64,000 bases of DNA. Origin: an uncultured Clostridia bacterium. Its GTDB lineage: Bacteria > Bacillota > Clostridia > Oscillospirales > Ruminococcaceae. A model generated the notes under the pieces. That model worked only from the letters and a program-made list of their open reading frames with translations. It was not told the DNA's origin and ran no database searches. The stretch is from contig CANRJA010000002.1 in assembly GCA_947630825.1 (NCBI GenBank), positions 62,001-126,000 on the forward strand, written 5' to 3'. Below are positions 20,403 to 29,408 of this stretch, in pieces (the stretch's first letter is position 1; every line of letters starts with the position of its first letter). Position numbers and translations under genes: made by a program.

Positions 20403-21049
20403 TGAAAGATTCTATGGGAAAAGGAACTGTGTTCAGAGACATTAAATGGATTTTCTTCGATATTGGCTCAACGCTTATTGATGAAAGTGAATGCTATAAA
20501 CTAAGATACCGTGAAGCTGTTGCAGGTACATCGATCAGTCTCGATGATTTTGAAAAAAAGGTCATTGAATTTTCTAAGCAAAATCTGAAAGGCGACCATG
20601 AGGCTGTCAAGTATTATGGTATAGAATTGCCGCCGTGGCATAAAGAGGCGGAAAAGCCATACGATAACACGGAATCCGTCTTAAAGCAGTTGACCGTCAA
20701 AGGATACCGTCTTGGTGTTATCGCAAATCAAAGTCTGGGAACGAAAGACCGCCTTTCAAGTTGGGGGCTTTTAAAGTATTTTGACGTCGTTTTAGCCTCT
20801 GCGGAAGAAGGTATTTCAAAACCGGATAGTGAGATATTTTATCGTGCACTGACTGCGGCAAAGTGTTTGCCTGTCAATGCTGTTATGATTGGTGACAGAT
20901 TGGACAACGACATCGTACCAGCAAAAAAAGTTGGTATGAAAACGGTATGGATAAAACAAGGTCTTGGTGGATTGGCAAGTGCTATACATAAAAATGAGCA
21001 GGCAGATTATGAAATAAAGGATCTTTCTGAGCTATTGAATATATTTTAA
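20402..21049 (+). CDS. HAD family hydrolase
   Basis: Haloacid dehalogenase-type phosphatase, 215 residues. Motif I is FFDIGSTL, with the nucleophile Asp but Gly in place of the usual acid/base Asp two residues on; this variant is common in the subfamily. Motif II is GVIANQS, motif III lies around SKPDSEIF, and motif IV is GDRLDNDI. ATG shares one base with the queA stop (TAATG), so it is coupled to queA. Substrate unknown. Confidence 0.85.
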   Translation: MKDSMGKGTVFRDIKWIFFDIGSTLIDESECYKLRYREAVAGTSISLDDFEKKVIEFSKQNLKGDHEAVKYYGIELPPWHKEAEKPYDNTESVLKQLTVKGYRLGVIANQSLGTKDRLSSWGLLKYFDVVLASAEEGISKPDSEIFYRALTAAKCLPVNAVMIGDRLDNDIVPAKKVGMKTVWIKQGLGGLASAIHKNEQADYEIKDLSELLNIF

Positions 21050-21106
21050 AAAATGATGATGCTATTATGGAAAAATGGTAAGTGAATGAATTTAGAGGAG
21101 AATAAA

Positions 21107-21547
21107 ATGAATATTAGAAAAATGAAAATTGATGACTATGATGAGATTTATAACTTATGGATGTCATGTGCAGGAATGGGCTTAAACAATTTTGATGACT
21201 CCAGAGATGGTATTGATAAATTCATAAATAGGAATCCTGATACCTGTTTTGTTGCCTTAATTGAGAATAAAATTGTCGGAGCGATCTTGGCAGGTAATGA
21301 CGGTAGGCGTGGGTTTATCTATCATACCGCAGTAAGTCCACGATTTAGAAAGCAAGGTATAGGTCGTAAATTAGTGGATACCGCAATGTTGGCATTAAAG
21401 CAATGCGGTATCAATAAGGTTGCACTGGTTGTATTTGATAAAAATATAGATGGAAACGCATTTTGGGAAAGTCTTGGCTTTTCAGTCAGGAACGACCTAA
21501 CATATCGTAATAAGGTTCTTACCGAGATGATTAGGATTGATACATAA
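21107..21547 (+). CDS. GNAT family N-acetyltransferase
   Basis: Acetyl-CoA-dependent N-acetyltransferase, 146 residues. The pyrophosphate-binding motif is seen in HTAVSPRFRKQGIGRKLV, and NIDGNAFWESLGF is the typical late motif. I start at ATG 21107, six bases after GAGGAG; ATG 21086 is upstream of that site. The substrate, protein or small molecule, cannot be told. Confidence 0.87.
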   Translation: MNIRKMKIDDYDEIYNLWMSCAGMGLNNFDDSRDGIDKFINRNPDTCFVALIENKIVGAILAGNDGRRGFIYHTAVSPRFRKQGIGRKLVDTAMLALKQCGINKVALVVFDKNIDGNAFWESLGFSVRNDLTYRNKVLTEMIRIDT

Positions 21548-21590
21548 ATTATCATTGATAAAAAAACTTTTATAAAAGGAGATAAAACTT

Positions 21591-21953
21591 ATGGACATTA
21601 ATATGTTTTTAAAAGGAATAATTGACGGTGATGAAAAGCAGATAGTTGTTTGCGATTTAAGTCACACTATAATTTATATGAATCCTGCCGCAGTTAAGAA
21701 TTATGAAAAGCGTGGCGGAGCGTCTCTTATCGGCAAGTCAGTTCTTGACTGCCATAACAGTCACTCGCAGGAGATAATAAAAAATAATGTCAGCAGAATG
21801 CAGAAGGATAAGTCAGTTAATAAAATCTTCGAGTTTCATAAAACCCGTAACGGTGCTAATGACGACGTTTACTGCGTAGCTATAAGAGACGAAAGCGGTA
21901 ATCTTATCGGATACTATGAAAAGTTCGAAGATAAGAATTTACACAATGCTTAA
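21591..21953 (+). CDS. Stand-alone PAS domain protein
   Basis: A single 120-residue PAS domain (IVVCDLSHTIIYMNPAA at the N-terminal strand, then GKSVLDCHNSHSQEII, then the C-terminal strands CVAIRDESGNLIGYY). No kinase, cyclase or DNA-binding module is attached. The DCHNSHS motif resembles PAS domains found with DUF438/hemerythrin-type proteins and could bind a cofactor or small molecule through Cys-His. A clean ribosome site AAAGGAG precedes ATG 21591. It lies between queuosine genes for no clear reason. Confidence 0.78.
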   Translation: MDINMFLKGIIDGDEKQIVVCDLSHTIIYMNPAAVKNYEKRGGASLIGKSVLDCHNSHSQEIIKNNVSRMQKDKSVNKIFEFHKTRNGANDDVYCVAIRDESGNLIGYYEKFEDKNLHNA

Positions 21954-23129
<1,176 letters not shown>

Positions 23130-23130
23130 T

Positions 23131-23706
23131 ATGGGTTTAATAGAGCTATTGCTAATAGCTGTAGGACTTTCTATGGACGCATTTGCAGTGTCGGTGACAA
23201 ACGGGCTTTGCTATAAAAATGTTAAATTCGGCTGGACGCTTGCAATGGGACTTTGCTTTGGGTTGTTTCAGGGTGCAATGCCGACGATCGGCTATTTTCT
23301 CGGAAGCACCTTTGCTGATTATATTACAGCATATGATCATTATATTGCGTTGATTTTACTTTGCTTTATCGGAGGTAAAATGCTTATAGACGGAGTTAAA
23401 AGCAAAGATGAGGGTATAGAAGCAACAGGTGCGTCGATAGGCTTGGGTATTCTATTGGTTCAAGGGGTCGCAACCAGTATTGATGCACTGGCTGTTGGAG
23501 TTTCTTTTGCAATGCTCCCCAATGTAAATATTGTTACGGCGGCGGGCTTTATAGCTCTAGTCACGTTTTCACTTTCAATTATCGCTGTTTTTGTGGGTAA
23601 AAAGTTCGGAAGCCTTCTTAATAATAAGGCTCAGATTATCGGCGGACTTATTCTTATTGCAATTGGAATTAAAATTTTTATTGAGCATACTTTTTTGGGC
23701 GGTTAA
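23131..23706 (+). CDS. mntP: Manganese efflux pump MntP
   Basis: Six-helix inner membrane exporter that lowers cytoplasmic Mn(II), 191 residues. The two metal-contact aspartates are in GLSMDAFAVSV and TSIDALAVGVSF, in internally repeated halves. I start at ATG 23131, after TTGGAGG in the tail of tgt; the longer frame from 23059 overlaps tgt and is rejected. No yybP-ykoY riboswitch is seen, and translation is probably coupled to tgt. Confidence 0.93.
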   Translation: MGLIELLLIAVGLSMDAFAVSVTNGLCYKNVKFGWTLAMGLCFGLFQGAMPTIGYFLGSTFADYITAYDHYIALILLCFIGGKMLIDGVKSKDEGIEATGASIGLGILLVQGVATSIDALAVGVSFAMLPNVNIVTAAGFIALVTFSLSIIAVFVGKKFGSLLNNKAQIIGGLILIAIGIKIFIEHTFLGG

Positions 23707-23775
23707 GTTAAAAGTTAGTAAATAACACAGTGAGTTAATATTTTTTTAACATATTTCCGCTATAATTATTCTATT

Positions 23776-24438
23776 ATGATAAAGTATATTATTTTCGATT
23801 TAGACGGAACTTTAGTAAATTCAATCTATGACCTTGCTGATTCAGTCAATTATGTGTTAAAACAAAACGGATATGCTGAGCATCCGCTTGAAAGCTATTA
23901 CTATTTTGTAGGCAATGGAACTTTAAAACTTATTGAGAGAGCATTGCCGGAGGATACGCGGACGGCGAATGAAATTGAACGTGTGCATTCACAGTTTGCA
24001 GAGCGTTACTCTCAAAATTATCTAAATAAAACCGTACCTTATAAAGGTATAAATGATTTACTTGACGAATTGGATAAAAGAGGAATAAAATATTCAGTTG
24101 CTTCAAACAAAACAGATGTTTTTACACGAGAGATTATCAACGGGCTGTTTCCGAATAATCAATTTGACGTTATAATAGGTAAAAAGGAAGGAAATCCGAC
24201 AAAGCCAAATCCTAAAATAATATATGATATACTTGAGGGAAAGAATTTTACTCCAAATGAAATTTTATTTGTCGGTGACTCAAGTGTGGATATTCAAACA
24301 GGACATAATGCAAATCTTAAAGCAGTCGGTTGCTTATGGGGATTCAGAGACGAAAAGGAGCTTAAAGAAGCAGGTGCAGATTTTATAATTTCACAACCTA
24401 TGGAGCTTCTTAAAATAATAGATAACAATAATTTATAA
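23776..24438 (+). CDS. HAD family phosphatase (phosphoglycolate phosphatase-like)
   Basis: 220-residue HAD hydrolase with a helical cap. Motif I FDLDGTLVNS has both aspartates; SVASNKTD is motif II, KPNPKI gives the lysine and FVGDSSVDIQT is motif IV. It resembles Gph/PpaX enzymes. ATG 23776 has no Shine-Dalgarno. TATAAT at 23761-23766 ends only nine bases before it, so the mRNA may be nearly leaderless. The -35 is poor. Confidence 0.87.
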   Translation: MIKYIIFDLDGTLVNSIYDLADSVNYVLKQNGYAEHPLESYYYFVGNGTLKLIERALPEDTRTANEIERVHSQFAERYSQNYLNKTVPYKGINDLLDELDKRGIKYSVASNKTDVFTREIINGLFPNNQFDVIIGKKEGNPTKPNPKIIYDILEGKNFTPNEILFVGDSSVDIQTGHNANLKAVGCLWGFRDEKELKEAGADFIISQPMELLKIIDNNNL

Positions 24439-24458
24439 AGCGGAAAGGGAGAGAATTT

Positions 24459-25025
24459 ATGACTTATAACATCAAAGAAGTTGCTGAACGGCTAAAGGGA
24501 CTTCGTGAGGCGTGCGACTTGTCAATGCAGTCTTTTTGTGAAAAGACAGGTATTTCTGTTGAGGATTATCAAAAGATCGAGTCAGGAGAAAAGGACTTTT
24601 CAGTGACATTTCTATATAAGTGTTCTGAATTGTTTGACGTCGATTTAGTTGAGCTCTTAACAGGAGCCGCTCCTCGTTTGAGCAACTATTCTATAGTGCG
24701 TAAGGGAGAGGGGCTTCCCATTGAGAGAAGAGAGCGTTTCGCATATCAGCATCTGGCATACAGATTCAAGGATAAAAAGATAGAACCGCTTATGGTTCAG
24801 GCTCCATATGACGAAAATGAGCAGGACAAGCCGATAAGACTGTCTGTTCATGAAGGTCAGGAATGGGACTTTATCATTAAAGGAAGTCTGAAATTTGTAA
24901 TAGGTGAGCATACTGAGATACTAAATGAGGGCGACTCGTTATTCTATAATTCAAATCAGCCTCACGGTATGATTGCAACAGGCGGCAGCGACTGTGAATT
25001 TTTAGCTGTACTGATAAAAGATTAA
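24459..25025 (+). CDS. XRE family regulator with C-terminal cupin domain
   Basis: 188 residues: an N-terminal helix-turn-helix (about 5-65; SMQSFCEKTGISVEDYQKIE) and a C-terminal cupin (about 115-185; LSVHEGQEWDFII, HTEILNEGDSLFYN). XRE-cupin proteins usually sense a small metabolite and act on a neighbouring gene. The acyl-CoA synthetase gene follows 40 bp downstream, so autoregulation of this pair is likely. The ribosome site AAAGGGAG is good. Confidence 0.88.
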   Translation: MTYNIKEVAERLKGLREACDLSMQSFCEKTGISVEDYQKIESGEKDFSVTFLYKCSELFDVDLVELLTGAAPRLSNYSIVRKGEGLPIERRERFAYQHLAYRFKDKKIEPLMVQAPYDENEQDKPIRLSVHEGQEWDFIIKGSLKFVIGEHTEILNEGDSLFYNSNQPHGMIATGGSDCEFLAVLIKD

Positions 25026-25065
25026 AAGATTTGAGCGGAGATTTAACTGAAAGGGAAATAGAAAT

Positions 25066-26736
25066 ATGAGTGTTAATTTGAGTAATTTTTATAAAAGGTT
25101 TGTTATTGAGGAGTTTGATAAAAAGACTGGAGTTGTTTCAAAGTTTGAAGCAAATCCGGAGTCGAACTATAATTTTTCTTATGATGTAATTGATGAAATT
25201 GCAAAGCTTGACCCTGAGCGTGTTTGTCTTTACTGGGTACACGAGGAGGGCGAGGAGAGAAAGTTTACTTATAAAGATGTCTCTGAACTTAGCAATCAGT
25301 TTGCAAATATGTTTTTGGCACATGGTATTAAAAAAGGCGATAAGGTAATGCTTGTTCTAAAAAGGCATTATGAGTTCTGGCTTGCGGCTTATGCGCTTAT
25401 GAAAATAGGAGCTATCTTTATCCCTGCGACCTGTCAACTAAAAGAAAAAGACTATGTTTATCGTTTTGAGGCAGCAAGTGTTGAATACATATGTGCAACG
25501 GTTGACGATAATGTACCTGAGACAGTTGAAGCCGCAATGAAAAAGTATAACGGGATCAAGGAAAAATTCATTGCAAGAGGACACAGAGACGGCTGGATAA
25601 ACCTTATGGAAGAAGCGGCTAAGTATCCTAAAACTCTTGACAGGATTGAAAATAGCGTAGAGGACCCAATGCTTTTGTATTTCTCGTCTGGAACAACGGG
25701 ATATCCTAAGATGGTTTTACATAATCACTATTACACAATCGGTCACATAATTACAGCTAAGCACTGGCATAATATTTCTGATGGTACTCTGCATCTTACG
25801 ATTTCAGAGAGCGGCTGGGGAAAATGCGCTTGGGGCAAAATGTTCGGTCAGCTTACCTGCGGTGCAACTGAATTTATTTACGACTTTGACAGATTCCACC
25901 CTGACCAGATGTTAAAGGTTATTCAGGACTATAAGATAACGTCTTTCTGTGCGCCTCCTACTATGTATCGTTTCTTCATAAAAGAGGGTATTGAAAACTA
26001 TGACCTTTCAAATCTCAAATATGCTGCAACCGCCGGAGAGGCTTTAAATGCAGAGGTATTCAACAAGTTCTATGAGTATACTGGCTTAAAAATTATGGAG
26101 GGCTTCGGTCAGACGGAAACTGTTGTTTGCGCTGCAACAATGGTAGGTATGGAGCCAAAGCCAGGTTCAATGGGCAAGCCTACCCCTATTTACAATATGG
26201 ACATTGTAGACGAAAACGGAAACTCATGTCCTGTAGGCGAAACGGGCGAAATGGTAATCAGAACAAACGGCAGAAAGCAGAAGTGCCTGTTCGTTGAATA
26301 TTACAGAAATGAAGAGGCAACAAACGAGGCTTGGCACGACAATATCTATCACACAGGCGATACAGCTTGGAAGGACGAGGACGGCTATTACTGGTATGTT
26401 GGAAGAACCGACGACGTTATCAAGGCGTCCGGCTACAGAATAGGACCGTTTGAGATAGAGTCTGTGCTTATGGAGCATCCGAGTGTTTTAGAGTGCGCTG
26501 TTACAGCGGCAAAAGACCCGATAAGAGGTAATGTTGTTAAGGCTACTATCGTGCTTGCAAAGGGTTACACCGGCAGCGATGAGCTTGCAAAAGAGCTGCA
26601 AACTTATGTTAAGAACGCAACTGCTCCTTACAAATATCCGAGAATAGTTGAGTTTGTTGACGAGCTTCCGAAAACCATAAGCGGAAAAATCAGAAGAGTG
26701 CAGATCCGTGAGGAGGACGCTCAGAAGAATAAATAA
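25066..26736 (+). CDS. AMP-binding acyl-CoA synthetase (acetyl-CoA synthetase-like)
   Basis: Adenylate-forming enzyme that activates a carboxylate to its CoA thioester, 556 residues. The P-loop is YFSSGTTGYPKM, the aromatic/ATP motif is GFGQTE, the hinge is YHTGDTAWKDEDGYYWYVGR, and the C-terminal catalytic lysine is in PKTISGKIRR. Length and motifs fit medium-chain (MACS-like) acyl-CoA synthetases better than Acs proper. It stands directly after the XRE-cupin regulator and is followed by a strong terminator region. The true acid is unknown. Confidence 0.9.
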   Translation: MSVNLSNFYKRFVIEEFDKKTGVVSKFEANPESNYNFSYDVIDEIAKLDPERVCLYWVHEEGEERKFTYKDVSELSNQFANMFLAHGIKKGDKVMLVLKRHYEFWLAAYALMKIGAIFIPATCQLKEKDYVYRFEAASVEYICATVDDNVPETVEAAMKKYNGIKEKFIARGHRDGWINLMEEAAKYPKTLDRIENSVEDPMLLYFSSGTTGYPKMVLHNHYYTIGHIITAKHWHNISDGTLHLTISESGWGKCAWGKMFGQLTCGATEFIYDFDRFHPDQMLKVIQDYKITSFCAPPTMYRFFIKEGIENYDLSNLKYAATAGEALNAEVFNKFYEYTGLKIMEGFGQTETVVCAATMVGMEPKPGSMGKPTPIYNMDIVDENGNSCPVGETGEMVIRTNGRKQKCLFVEYYRNEEATNEAWHDNIYHTGDTAWKDEDGYYWYVGRTDDVIKASGYRIGPFEIESVLMEHPSVLECAVTAAKDPIRGNVVKATIVLAKGYTGSDELAKELQTYVKNATAPYKYPRIVEFVDELPKTISGKIRRVQIREEDAQKNK

Positions 26737-26769
26737 AATAAAAGAGAACTATATATTTGTTTAATCTAT

Positions 26770-26815
26770 AAAAAGGCTTAGCGTTAATTCAAAAGTTTTC
26801 GCTCAAGCCTTTTTC
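26770..26815 (+). terminator. Terminator after the acyl-CoA synthetase gene
   Basis: AAAAAGGCTT (26770-26779) pairs with AAGCCTTTTT (26805-26814), with an inner GCG/CGC pair, ending in five T. A further AAAAGGCTT (26815-26823) offers an alternative partner for the same arm. Confidence 0.75.
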
Positions 26816-26964
26816 AAAAGGCTTGCGGGTCAAGGGCAGAGCCCTGTCGCTGACGAGCCGTCATCGAAATCTCTTACGGAGTGCGCTCCGAAAAAGGTGA
26901 ATTTTAAAATAGTCCAGTGGACTATTTTAAAAGAGGGAAAGCCCTGCAAGAGAGGGCTTTCCCT
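26815..26964. repeat. Block of nested hairpins (REP-like intergenic element)
   Basis: Four more hairpins stand in series: AGGGC/GCCCT (26833-26845), CGGAG/CTCCG (26877-26890), a 15-base inverted repeat around one G (26902-26932), and a perfect 12-bp stem (26934-26945 with 26953-26964, loop GCAAGAG). The segment is more GC-rich than its flanks and codes for nothing. It resembles dispersed intergenic elements of gut Clostridia, or a structured RNA. Confidence 0.7.
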
Positions 26965-27027
26965 AAAAATTAATTAACTACGATATTAAATGTAAAAGAA
27001 CATTTGCTCTATTTGCTAGGTGATAAA

Positions 27028-27606
27028 ATGCTGTTATATAAATTTCCAAAAAAGCTGTCTGCCTCTGAACAAATTGAACAGGCAGGAGAGCGAATAAAGG
27101 TCAATAAAAAAATAAGAAAGATAAGAATTCAGAATGTAATCCTGCTTGCTGTGATTTGCATTTTGCTGTGGCGAGTGCCTATAATTTGGCTTAAAATTTT
27201 GACTTCTCTTATACTTTTGCTTTGTATTGCATTTAACAGTCTGATTTTAATGGTAATTAAACGTCAGGAGGACAGCGGAGCTTATACCAAAATTTATGAC
27301 GACCATATCGAACACAAGCAGGCAAGTCTTTTCAATCTGAAAAAGACAAACTATAAAGAAGTTAAAGTTTTTTATAGCGATATTCTATCCTCATCTCAGG
27401 ACGTTTTTGGAAATTTACAGTTTAAGTTGAAAAATGGTGAGATCATTTCTCTGTATTTCTGTGATACAGACGCTAAACTTTTTCTGATAAACAATTTGTA
27501 TAAAGAGATAAAATATCCGAAGAAGGAATACAGAGATTTGAGTGCTGATGAAATTATAGATAAAGATGATCCTGATTATAAGTGGAAAAGCTGCAAAGAC
27601 TTTTAA
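27028..27606 (+). CDS. Hypothetical membrane protein with two helices
   Basis: 192 residues, family not recognised. A basic N-terminus (about 1-36) precedes two close membrane helices (about 40-58 and 61-80); the rest is a soluble, strand-rich region (about 85-192) that may be a PH/YcxB-like domain, judged only by the pattern IYDDHIEHKQASLFN. I start at ATG 27028 after TAGGTGAT; TTG 27004 has no site. It converges on the anti-sigma gene 25 bp away, with no terminator visible between them. Confidence 0.7.
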   Translation: MLLYKFPKKLSASEQIEQAGERIKVNKKIRKIRIQNVILLAVICILLWRVPIIWLKILTSLILLLCIAFNSLILMVIKRQEDSGAYTKIYDDHIEHKQASLFNLKKTNYKEVKVFYSDILSSSQDVFGNLQFKLKNGEIISLYFCDTDAKLFLINNLYKEIKYPKKEYRDLSADEIIDKDDPDYKWKSCKDF

Positions 27607-27631
27607 CGGTATATTGACTAATGGAGTTTAA

Positions 27632-28432
27632 TCAATTTTTAGAAATGCTATTATCCGAAATAAGTTTTCCGTCTATATCCCATACCTTGCTTGAACCATC
27701 GCTATATTGAACTGTAACCTGGTTGCCTCCAAACATTATAATTTCTGGACTATTTTCTTCTTCATTATCTCCAAAGGTAACAGGCTGATATACATATTCC
27801 TTGATATAGTCAGGTATTTCATCTTTACCGTTTTCCTCCTCACTCCATATTACCTTGCCGTTTAGGGTAAGCTTGTCGACATTTTCATAGCAGTTATCAG
27901 TTATCCAATCCATTTCATATATTTTGCTTTTTTCTTTGTTAGTGCTAAATAATGATTGAAGATCAATAACAGGAGCTTTTATATTAATTTCAAGTTGCTT
28001 TCCGTTTTTGCTAAGCACTTCTTTTCCGAATGTTTTTGAAAACACACCTTCTCGGTTATAAAAAACAAAGAATACGCCGTCACATTTGTAGACTCTGTTT
28101 GCGTATAAATTGTCACTGGATATAGTTTTCACAGGAACCTGAGTAAGCACAAAAAATGAACTCAAAAGCACTGCAAAGCATAAAACTGCAATAGTTATAC
28201 CCTTTATGAGTCCTTTGTGTTTAATGCTTTTTAAAAGTGCTTTGACCCCTTTTTTCTCACTGCTGAGATTTTCTGAAAGTTCTGTGCAGAGGCTGTCATA
28301 TTCCCTTGAACAATTTTCACAGCTATTAAGATGCTCCTCGACTGCTATTGCAGTAGAATCGTTTACAACCTTGTCGTGGTAAAGCGGAAGTAAATCTTTC
28401 ACAATGTCGCAATTAATATTTTTTTCACTCAT
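27632..28432 (-). CDS. Membrane anti-sigma factor with zinc-finger N-terminus
   Basis: 266 residues. The N-terminus carries a putative zinc-binding anti-sigma motif (HLNSCENC with an upstream His/Cys set), then one membrane helix (about 77-97) and an extracellular domain of about 165 residues. It overlaps the ECF sigma gene by four bases, the usual arrangement for a sigma factor and its membrane inhibitor. Inferred role: hold the sigma factor until an envelope signal arrives. The sensed signal is unknown. Confidence 0.85.
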   Translation of the reverse strand: MSEKNINCDIVKDLLPLYHDKVVNDSTAIAVEEHLNSCENCSREYDSLCTELSENLSSEKKGVKALLKSIKHKGLIKGITIAVLCFAVLLSSFFVLTQVPVKTISSDNLYANRVYKCDGVFFVFYNREGVFSKTFGKEVLSKNGKQLEINIKAPVIDLQSLFSTNKEKSKIYEMDWITDNCYENVDKLTLNGKVIWSEEENGKDEIPDYIKEYVYQPVTFGDNEEENSPEIIMFGGNQVTVQYSDGSSKVWDIDGKLISDNSISKN

Positions 28433-28950
28433 AATAATCCGTCCTTTCTGAGTTTTTCTGTAATAATTTTTTTAGCACGGTGATATGTAACGCGTGCCCA
28501 GCTTTCGGTTTTTTGAAAAATCTCTGCGATGCTTTTAAATGAGAGCTGACCGAAAACCCTCAGTGAGAAAACCTCCTTGTAAGGCTCATTCAGTGTGTGA
28601 AGTACCATATGTATACGCATTGCGGTATCGGTATCTGCAATGCTTTCTTCAATGGAAAAGGAGTTTTCACTTAAATGACTATCATCAAATTCGCACAGTC
28701 TGCCTTGCTTTTTAATGAAGTCAAGCCATAGGTTTTTAGCTATTGCGCAAAGCCAGGTACTTTCTTTAGAATTTCCTGAAAACTTTTCTTTCGATTTCAA
28801 AGCCTTTAGAAATGTTTCCTGAGTAATATCCTGTGCCAGATTTTCGTCTTTGCAAAGAGAAAGCGTGTATCTGTATACAAGCGTATAATTTGTCTCAAGA
28901 ATACCTCTTTGAAGAGATTTATCATTTCCTTTATTTCTTATTGAAACCAC
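28429..28950 (-). CDS. ECF-type RNA polymerase sigma factor
   Basis: 173 residues with sigma region 2 (YRYTLSLCKDENLAQDITQE, then TWLCAIAKNLWLDF) and region 4 (LNEPYKEVFSLRVFGQLSFK). It directs RNA polymerase to a small regulon, probably for envelope stress. The start is uncertain: GTG 28950 overlaps the only good ribosome site (AAGGAGG), so initiation may be at a non-standard codon just inside. A sigma-X/W-like promoter lies 45 bp upstream, suggesting self-activation. The anti-sigma gene is coupled downstream. Confidence 0.88.
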   Translation of the reverse strand: MVSIRNKGNDKSLQRGILETNYTLVYRYTLSLCKDENLAQDITQETFLKALKSKEKFSGNSKESTWLCAIAKNLWLDFIKKQGRLCEFDDSHLSENSFSIEESIADTDTAMRIHMVLHTLNEPYKEVFSLRVFGQLSFKSIAEIFQKTESWARVTYHRAKKIITEKLRKDGLL

Positions 28951-28994
28951 CTCCTTGACTTTGCAGTATCCAAAAGATCTTTTGCTGTCTATTA

Positions 28995-29020
28995 GACGTA
29001 TTAAAATGAAAGACGTTACA
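28995..29020 (-). promoter_or_regulatory. Probable ECF-type autoregulatory promoter
   Basis: On the minus strand TGTAAC (29015-29020), 16-base spacer, CGTC (28995-28998). This matches Bacillus sigma-X/sigma-W type promoters (AAC -35 motif, CGTC -10), not sigma-A. It lies just upstream of the sigma gene. Confidence 0.65.
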
Positions 29021-29110
29021 AATTTTTTGTTATTTTTATTTTATCATATAAATATCTGGAGTTAAAGCCTTTTGCTAAATGCAAAAATTGAAAATTTTTT
29101 TGCTTATTGC

Positions 29111-29139
29111 TTGACAAAGGAAATTTGTTGTGATATATT
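29111..29139 (+). promoter_or_regulatory. Sigma-A promoter of pheST
   Basis: TTGACA (29111-29116), 17-base spacer, TATATT (29134-29139) with extended -10 TGA. The start is about 29147, at the head of the T-box leader. Confidence 0.88.
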
Positions 29140-29149
29140 ATTTTTAAAC

Positions 29150-29396
29150 ATTATGACTGAGAGAGTAGGTTTGCAGTACAGCTTTCAGAGAGGGGAATGT
29201 CCGCTGAAAATTCCCTAAGTTAGATCAGACTGAAGTTCACTCACGAGTGGTCCTGCCGAAGTTTTCTGTTTAAATTGTAAGCGGGAACGGATTTTGAAAC
29301 CGTTAAAATTCAAGGGAGTGTTGGCTCTTTGACCTTTAGGTGGTATAGCAAGATACAGTCTTGTCCTGATAGGGATAAGGCTTTTTATTTTATTAA
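29150..29396 (+). ncRNA. T-box leader of pheST
   Basis: A leader of about 260 bases that senses uncharged tRNA. It has a long stem I region with a distal AGGGGAAT/ATTCCCT hairpin, a candidate specifier TTC (29236-29238, Phe) followed by A, and the AACGG/CCGTT stem. The T-box core reads AGGTGGTATAGCAAG (29338-29352), with TGGT to pair with the tRNA acceptor end. A terminator stem AGTCTTGTCC/GGATAAGGCT (29357-29382) and T-run follow. The match to the consensus GGTGGNACCGCG is partial, but the gene context agrees. Confidence 0.85.
29357..29393 (+). terminator. T-box controlled terminator
   Basis: A 10-bp stem with two G-U pairs, a 6-base loop and a T-rich tail directly before the pheS ribosome site. 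Binding of uncharged tRNA-Phe should favour the competing antiterminator. Confidence 0.8.
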
Positions 29397-29408
29397 GGAG
29401 GATTATAA

